Assembly: GCF_901709675.1 (NCBI RefSeq)
Contig: NC_051087.1
Coordinates: 15,819,067-15,883,066, forward strand
Direction: 5' to 3'
DNA from: Syngnathus acus
Lineage: Eukaryota > Chordata > Actinopteri > Syngnathiformes > Syngnathidae
Length of the DNA: 64,000 bases
The first letter of the stretch is position 1. Each line of letters opens with the position of its first letter. A model generated the notes under the pieces. That model was not told the DNA's origin. It saw nothing but the letters and a program-made list of their open reading frames with translations, and did no database searches. The position numbers and the translations under genes were made by a program. Shown piece by piece: positions 23,601 through 32,600 of the stretch.

Positions 23601-26600
23601 CAAAGTACAAGGAAAGACGTGGATTTGGTAAACGGCTCTTTATTTGACAAAACAAGAGTTCAACGAGCCAACAACTACTGAACTGTAACAATAAAACCAT
23701 ATACAAGTTGCTAAACGAAATAAAATATATCAAATAACTATAACATAAATAGTTCACCGCAACACGGCCCCAAGCACCGGCGTTGACTTCCAGGCGTGTG
23801 GCGGCGTGGACTTCCATCCCCGGAGGTGGCACTTCCAGCCATGGAGGTGGAAGAGAGCTCCATAGAATAGGACCGGGCGTGCGTAAAAGCCATGTCCGAG
23901 CCCCATCCACCGTCCCCGGACAGCCACCCGGCCGAGCACCGGCCCCCAACTTCCATCCACGGAGGTGAAAGAGAGCTCCGTAGAGTAGGACCGGGCGTGC
24001 GTAAAAGCCATGTCCGAGCCCCATCCACCGTCCTCGGACAGCCACCCGGCCGAGCGCCGGCCCCAGACTTCCATCCACGGAAGTGAAAGAGAGCTCCGTA
24101 GAGTAGGACCGGGCGTGCGTAAAAGCTATAATAGTTTTTCAAACCTTCTGTGTCACTCCAAATCATTACTCTTCGTCCTCCGTGTCACTTACAAACAAAG
24201 CCGCTAATGATGCCAGTAGTACGTGGGGCCCTTCGTCATCTTCGTCATCCCGTGATCGAATCTTTGTCCTTTATGTAAACAACCGCCGCGCCGCGCTGCT
24301 GACGTCACTTGAAATTCAAATTACAGTAATCCCTTGCTACATCGCGGTTCGTTTATCACGGTTTCACTTTTTTTTTTTTTTTTTTTTTTTGAAAATATTT
24401 GAAAGAATTCACATCTAAGTCGCTCCCCAGTATAAGTCACCCCCCCACCCAAACTATGAAAAAACCCGTGACTTATAGTCCGTAAATTACGGTATATTAA
24501 TGACTCAACATATTTTTTGTTTCAGGTTTGTGAATCATATGCAAAAGATGACACATTGGCATGTCAGAGTGCAGTGCAGGCCTTGCATGATGAAGCATAC
24601 TCATTCAATTTGTCTGAAAATGAGAACATAGGCCTGACAGAAAAGAAGCAATTGGAGGATGACATTCAACATGTAAGAAATTTCTAAAGCGCAACACACC
24701 TACTCAAACATGGGCTGCATCCAATAAATTTGTAAAAATAGTATGTCTTAACTCATGCATCTCATTTGGTATGTCTTTCAGTCTTCTGATATAGAGCGAA
24801 AGATTTCTGTCATGGAAGGTCAAGTTGAGAGTCTTCTTTGTAGTCTTCAAAGGCTTAGTACCTTGGAAGCCCGTCTGGAGGAGCTAGCGAGCAGGACTAA
24901 CACAGAAAAGGTAATGACACTTATTTTATACCTGTAGGCCTATACAGTGATTTATTCAACAGACTTTAAACCCGATTATTTTATTGTGCTGATGATTGTA
25001 TGGTCATGTAAACACATAGCATAGTGTGCTATTCAATGTATACTGATGGAAAAATACAGTTTTGCTCAAAGACAATGAGTCGATCCAAAGTATAACTTCC
25101 AATATCAAAATACGCATCATGAGAAAAAATCATATGTAAGTCCCTCTGGAGTATAAGTCGCATTTTTGGCGAAAAGATTGAGACAAACAGTAGAGCTTGT
25201 ACTTGCACACAAAATCCCCGTTCCCTCGTCATTGGTGCGTTTGCAATTAGGACTATTACAAATAATTAGTGCTCACTGCTTCATTCCAACCGTTGGGATA
25301 CTCAGAACGTTGTTCAAATGTGCTGTTGAGTTATTCAGTATTCAAAAGAAAAGGAGTGCCGGAGCCTAGTTCATCAGGCAGTACAGAAATATAGAAATAG
25401 TTCAAGCACAAGCTGCTGAATAGTTACTCTGCAGTTGGAAAAATTGTGAGTGGAGCACGCTCTGCCTCTCTGAACTCTCATAGCGGTGTTAGGCCATCAG
25501 AGTGAATTTTCAAACGCTTCCAGTGTTGACGGAAATGAATGAGTTCTGGTTGGACAAAACTTGCGCTTCAGACTACTGAAAACTATGAAAAGAAAATTCT
25601 TTTTAGGTTGAATGGCTTACCTTAACTTGTGTGCCTGGTCACATTGAGCCCAAAGTTAAACTCCTGGTCAGTTATTGCGCCTTTTAATGCTGTAAATGCT
25701 TGTTGTTGCGTAAGGAAACCGCAAGCACAACTTGCCATATGGCAACCATGACTACTCTACTTTTTCTGCTTTCATTTCTTCGTTTTTGATGGTTGACAAA
25801 TACTTTTGGTGCATTACCGCCACCTTCCTTTGCATGCTATAATGAAGGTGGCCTGCGAGGGTAATGAATAACCACCACTTCTTGTACTTCCATTTCTTGC
25901 TGCATTTTGTCAGTTTGCAAATACTTTTGGTGCATTACTGCTGGTGGAAATAAAGTGGCAGTTATGCACAGAAAGTCAACACAAATAGGGAACATGGATT
26001 TTGTGTGCCAGTCCCAACTCTAATTTTAATTTATACAAGTCACACCTGGGTATACGTTGCAGGACCAAACAAACCAAGAAAAAAAAGAGACTTACAGTCC
26101 CAACAATACATAAATCAACCATCATTCATTCAATTCAATTAGTGTGTTTTGATGCCATCATCTCACCTAAAATCATACTGTTATGTTGTTTCAGAAGGAA
26201 GGAGAATTGATCACAATATCAAGAGAGAGCTGGGAAAATCTAAATGGTCGAATCCTACTACTGGAAACCAAATTTGAACTTGGGCACACTAAGGTAGGAT
26301 GAGCACTTCTGAACAGATTTGAGGTGCTGCTTTTTTTCAGTGTGCTTTATCATTTGTGTTTTAATTGATTCCAATATAGTACAGTATTTTATGTCACGCC
26401 TGAAAATAAATTAAATATTCACTTTGTATGTCAGTTTTGTGTGCACTGCACAACATAAGAATAATAGAATTAACATGTAGACTGGAAAAAAAGCAGCTAC
26501 CCCTCCTTGAATGACCAGCAGCCGCCACTGATTTTCAAATATCTGTTTTGATTTTAATTCCTTGGAATAGCGGTTGGTAGTTTGTCACTCAAAGAGCTTA

Positions 26601-29600
26601 TTGGGTGTTTTGCGTGCCTCTGCCATCTTTTCCCCATTGGATCATTGAGCACAATGATTTTGCCTCACAAAATTGTTGCTGAACAACTTGTCAAGTCAAG
26701 TCAAGTCAAGTTTATTTGTATAGCCCTAAATCACAAGCAGTCTCAAAGGGCTTCACATAGACAAAAATTGACAATTATTCTCAAAGCATCCCCTGATCTT
26801 AAGCTCCCAAAAGGGCAAGGAAAAACTCAAAACCCCTGCCCAGGGAAAATGAGAAACCTTGAGAAGGGACCACAGATGGAAGGATCCCCCTTTCAGGATC
26901 ACCAGGTTGTAATGGATGCAGAGAGGGCACAAATAATACATAATATGAAAATCAAAAGTGGATGTCCAAGTCAGAGCGAAGGGCTGCCAGAGGAGCCCTC
27001 TGCTATCCTGGCTGTGGAGGTTGAGCTGCAGTTCCCCCAACCTGAATTAGCCCACAAGAATCCAGATAGCCGCTGTCAGCTTGGGTGCCACCTAACCACC
27101 TCCCCGGCCGGGGAGGGGGGGGGGGGAGAGAAAACAAAACAAACTCCGGCCGAATCGGCCACTCCAAGTTAGTTAAAGGCCATGTCATAGAAATGTGTCT
27201 TTAAACGTGTCTTAAATGTTTCTACTGAGGTAGCAGTCCTAATATCCATTGGGAGGGCATTCCAAAGCTCTGGAGCCCGGATAGAAAATGCTCTTGACCC
27301 TGCAGACACTTTCTTGGCCCTCGGTGTCGCTAAAAGGGTAGCGTTTTGCGAACGAAGGTTACGAGACGGAGCATAAGGAACAACTAGGTCGACGAGATAC
27401 GAAGGCGCTAAGCCATGCAATGATTTATAGGTTAATAGAAGAACCTTGAAGTCACATCTTAAATGGACCGGGAGCCAATGTAAGTTGGCTAATATTGGGG
27501 TAATGTGATCAAATTTTCTTGTCCGTGAGAGCAGCCTTGCAGCAGCATTTTGTACTAACTGTAGACTTTTGATGCGGGACTTAGGAAGACCAGAGAATAG
27601 TACATTACAGTAGTCCAGGCGCGACGTGACGAACGCATGTATAATAGTTTCCGCATCACCGGTCGAGAGGATCGGACGAATCTTTGCAATATTACGAAGG
27701 TGAAAGAACGCAATTCTGGTTATATTCTTAATGTGCTTTTGAAAGGAGAGAGTTTGGTCAAACATTACCCCGAGATTAGTTACAGTATCGCTCTGAGTGA
27801 TAGTACGGTTATCTATAGTTATAGCGGTTTCCTTGAACAAGTGTTGAAAACGAGTTGGACCAATTATCAACATCTCAGTTTTATCTGGGTTAAGACGAAG
27901 GAAGTTGAGAGACATCCATTGCTTGATCTCCGCAAGGCATGCCTCAAGATTACAACAATCACGCGGATCTGTCATCGATAATGGCATATATAATTGGGTG
28001 TCATCCGCGTAGCATTGAAAACTAATATTATATTTACGTATTATGTCCCCAAGCGGGATCATATAAATATTAAATAAAATTGGTCCGAGAACCGATCCCT
28101 GTGGGACACCACACGTAACATTATAGAGCTCAGAGGACGCATTGCCATGGACCACTCGGTGCGTCCTATTTGATAGATAGGAATGGAACCAGCCTAGTGC
28201 TGACCCTGAAATACCAACACAACTTTTAAGACGCCCTAATAAAATATCAAAGTCTACAGTGTCGAAGGCAGCACTAAGATCGAGTAGTAACAGTACAGAT
28301 GAAGTGTTTGAATCCATAGCTATGAGGAGATCGTTAGTCACTTTAGCAAGTGCTGTCTCAGTGGAATGATTAGCTCTAAAACCAGACTGAAAAGAGTCAT
28401 ATCGATTATTGGCGACCATGTAATCATTAAGCTGCTGTGCTACTACTTTTTCAAGAAGTTTTGCTATAAATGGGAGGTTTGAAACTGGCCTATAATTACT
28501 GAGACAGTCCGGGTCAAGATTTGGTCGCTTAAGCAACGGTTTAATGATAGCGGTTTTGAAGGCTGTTGGCACTATCCCAGAGGAGACAGACAGCTTGATT
28601 ATATTTAAGACAGACGGTCCTAAAATATGAAATAATTCTTTAAGTAGTTTGGCTGGAAGAGGGTCGAGCAAACATGTTTGTTTAGCCGCACTAACCATTT
28701 GTGTAAGCCTTTCAAGGGACACGCTATTAAAAGTTGAGAGGGTTGTTGCATGATCATCAGCGTTGGTACACGGCGGGCTCGACCGCGCGATTGGAATGGT
28801 ATTCTTGATCTCGTCCCTAATGGACTCAACCTTTTGAGCAAAAAATTTAATGAACTCGTCAGCTGAGTGGAAGGAATTATCGGGGGTCGGCTGGCGTAGA
28901 GTCAGCTTTGCCACTGTATCAAATAGGTGTTTCGGATTGTTTTTATTGAGATTAATAACTTGCGAGAAATACCGAGTTTTTGCTAAGATAAGCGCATCTT
29001 TATATTTCAGGAGGCTGTCCTGCCATGCCTGATGGAAAACCTCAAGTTTGGTTAGACGCCATCTGCGCTCATGCTTTCTACATAATTGCTTAAGCGTACG
29101 CGTTTCATCCGTGAACCACGGAGTAGGCAATCTACGGCGAGTTTTCAGACATAACGGCGCCACAGAGTCAATGGCATTTAACAATGTCGCATTGAATTCA
29201 TTTGTAAGGTTATCAACAGAGCCGGTGTACGCGGGAAATATGGCAGTTGCCGGCGACAGTAACTCAGATAGCGCAGTTGCAGTCATGGAGTTAAAATTAC
29301 GGCTCCTATAATTCCGATTGCTCTCTTGTCTTTGACAAGAAACTAAAATTTCAAATTTTATTAAGTAATGATCAGACAAAACAGTAGTGTATGGCAGCAC
29401 TGCTATATTTGAGGTTGCAAGTCCTCGGGATAATACCAGATCTATGGTATTTCCATTCTTATGCGTTGCTGCCTGTACGGCTTGCGAAAAACCAAACATA
29501 TCAGTTAAAGTCTGAAACGCCGAAGTAAGTGGCTCTGACGGTAAATTCATGTGGATGTTGAAATCACCAATGATAATTATATTATCGGCATTGGTTACGA

Positions 29601-32600
29601 GATCAGCCACGAATTCTGAAAATTCATCCAGGAAGCCAGAGTAAGCCCCGGGTGGACGGTAAATAACAGCAAGATAAAATGACGGTAAAGCGGTGGATCG
29701 GACAGTGAGAACTTCAAATGTTTTAAATACATTGGTCGAACGAGGCCTAAGTCTCAGCTCAGAATTCGAGATGAGGGCGACACCCCCACCCTTTTTTCGA
29801 GGACGCGCCACATGCGAGCTCACAAAATTTGGAGGCGAGGCCTCATTAAGCGGCAGCAGTTCATTAGGTTTTAACCAGGTCTCGCAGAGACCAAAAACGT
29901 TTAGATTATGTTCCGTGATGAGGTCATTAACGAGAACTGCTTTTGTATGAAGCGATCTAATATTCATAAAACCGAGTTTAAGCGTAATCGGTCGGTCAGG
30001 GTGCGTATCTATCGAAGGATATTTAAACGAGATGCGAGTAAGATTGACAGGACTAGGAAAAAAATTGAGCAATTCTGTTTAGCTAAGATTCCTGTCCTTC
30101 CCATCAATTTGACTGTTGCCTCTGAGAGTTATTGTAACATTACCACTTTATTTTTGTTATAGTCAAGTGCTCCTCCACCATCCGAGTTATCTGCCCCATT
30201 CTACTCTTTCGCCTCCAGTTCTGATGCTTCCAAGGTGAGACCAATAAGCACTGCCATCACTGTGTTGTGGGAAAGTATCGATATCTCATTATGTACACAT
30301 GAAGCCTAGAAAAAAAAAGTAATGACAAAATAAAAAATTATTGTTTTTCTTATTACCGTATTTTCCGCCCTAAAAGGTGCACCGGATTATAAGGCGCACC
30401 TTCAATGAACGGCCCATTTTAAAACTTTGTCCATATATAAGGCGCACCGGATTATAAGGCGCATAAAATAGAAGCTATACTGCAACAAACTGAGGTTGAC
30501 TAGGGTTGCGGTATGCATCCACTAGCCAATAACCAACGAGCCCTCTGTAAACAATCGTGTTTCTCAAACGATCTCCTATAAAATGATCGGAACTGACTAA
30601 AGTTCGATCTAACGCATTGGTACTACTTACCTATGTTTCCCTTCCATATCGATCCGTAGATTTACTCGAAACATGAACAGAGCAGCCTATTTTCACATGA
30701 AATAGCCTGGTACGTATAGCAGCTATCGTTATAGCATTAGCCATCCGCAAAGTCCCACGAGCCTCAGCTCGCAATCTCCCATGAGCCTCAGCAAAGTGTA
30801 AACAATCGCGTTTCTCAAACGATCTCCTATAAAATGATCGGAACTGACTAAAGTTCGATCTAACGCATTGGTACTACTTACCTATGTTTCCCTTCCGTAT
30901 CGATCCGTAGATTTACTCGGAACATTAACAGAGCAGCCTATTTTGACATGAAATAGCCTGGTACGTATAGCAGCTATCGTTATAGCATTAGCCATCCGCA
31001 AAGTCCCACGAGCCTCAGCTCGCAATCTCCCATGAGCCTCAGCAAAGTGTAAACAATCGCATTTCTCAAACGATCTCCTATAAAATGATCGGAACTGACT
31101 AAAGTTCGATCTAACGCATTGGTACTACTTACCTATGTTTCCCTTCCATAGCGATCCGTCGATTTACTCGAAACATTAACAGAGCAGCCTATTTTGACAT
31201 GAAATAGCCTGGTACGTATAGCAGCTATCGTTATAGCATTAGCCATCCGCAAAGTCCCACGAGCCTCAGCTCGCAATCTCCCATGAGCCTCAGCAAAGTG
31301 TAAACAATCGCGTTTCTCAAACGATCTCCTATAAAATGATCGGAACTGACTAAAGTTCGATCTAACACATTGGTACTGCTTACCTAATTTCCCTTCCATA
31401 TCAATCCGTAAATTATTTACTCGAAACATTAACGGAGCAGCCTATTTTGAAATGAAATAGCCTCGCGGGTACAACAGCTATATGGTGACGCCCCCTGACT
31501 ACAGTTACCGTAATGTTGGGAAGCGATGCGACCTTGTAATTTACTAGTCGTACTAAAACGTACTGAAACATTTTGGCAGAGCACTGTGTACAACCAGTAT
31601 GGATCAACAAATTCATCAATTGATCCATATATAAGGCGCACTGGACTATAAGGCGCATTGTCGGCTTTTGAGAAAATTTTAGGTTTTTAGGTGCACCTTT
31701 TAGGGCGGAAAATACGGTAATTCAAACCAAGCAGGCATGTAAATGCAGCTATTGTATCTTATTATCTGGCTCGGGGACATCTGTTACCCAGAATTAATCA
31801 GTTCAGCTCGCGTTTCTTTCCTCTTGTTTGTCCAGAGTGATATAAAAGACAGACTGGAGAGGATCGCCAACATGTAAGTGATGACTTCACAAAAGCATCA
31901 TGATAAGATCTTTACAGTGGAACCATGACCTGTTCATGAGCCAAAGTAATTTTAAAATGAATAAATGAATGGAAATGAAATATATCAGCTTCCAGCCCCT
32001 GAAAAAAGTTGATTTTGCGTGGAGCCAGAGCTGTCGCCTGGTGAGGAGCGGACGATTGCCCCCTACCCATGGCCTTCAGAGGCAGAGTAGGTTGGCAGGT
32101 GCCCAGCTCCGCCAGCAAGCGCTCACAAGACACTGCTGGAAATGTAACTCTTTCCAAAGATGATTAAAAACGAAAAGATACGTTTCTCTTAAGTGGCACA
32201 CGAAGAGAACTAGTTTACACTATGTGAAAGAGCGCAATATTGCATGGATTCTGTGTTTTTGCGAACCAAAAAACAGTCTGTGAAACAAAGAAATATTGTT
32301 TCAAAATTGTACTCAAACTGATTTATTCTTGAAAATGGATTTTGTGGACCAAGACTGTACCAACATTTAATTTAAAAACATTTAAAAAGGAAGATACGTT
32401 TCTCTTAAGTAGGTGGCACACGAAGAGAACTAGCTCACAATATGTGAAAGAGCGCAATATTGCATGGATTCTGTGTTTTTGCGAACTGAAAAACAGTCCG
32501 TGGAACAAAGAAATATTGTTCGAAAATTCTACTCAAACTGATTTATTCTTGAACATGAGTTTTGTGGACCAACACTGTACAAACATTGCACTGTTTTTGA

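Noticed and set aside
23584-24166. Overlapping ORFs of 100-164 codons on the minus strand (GARPGGCPG.. repeats)
   Set aside because: They are produced by a GC-rich 118-bp minisatellite that is open in all frames. The peptide repeats in more than one frame and has no start or domain support.
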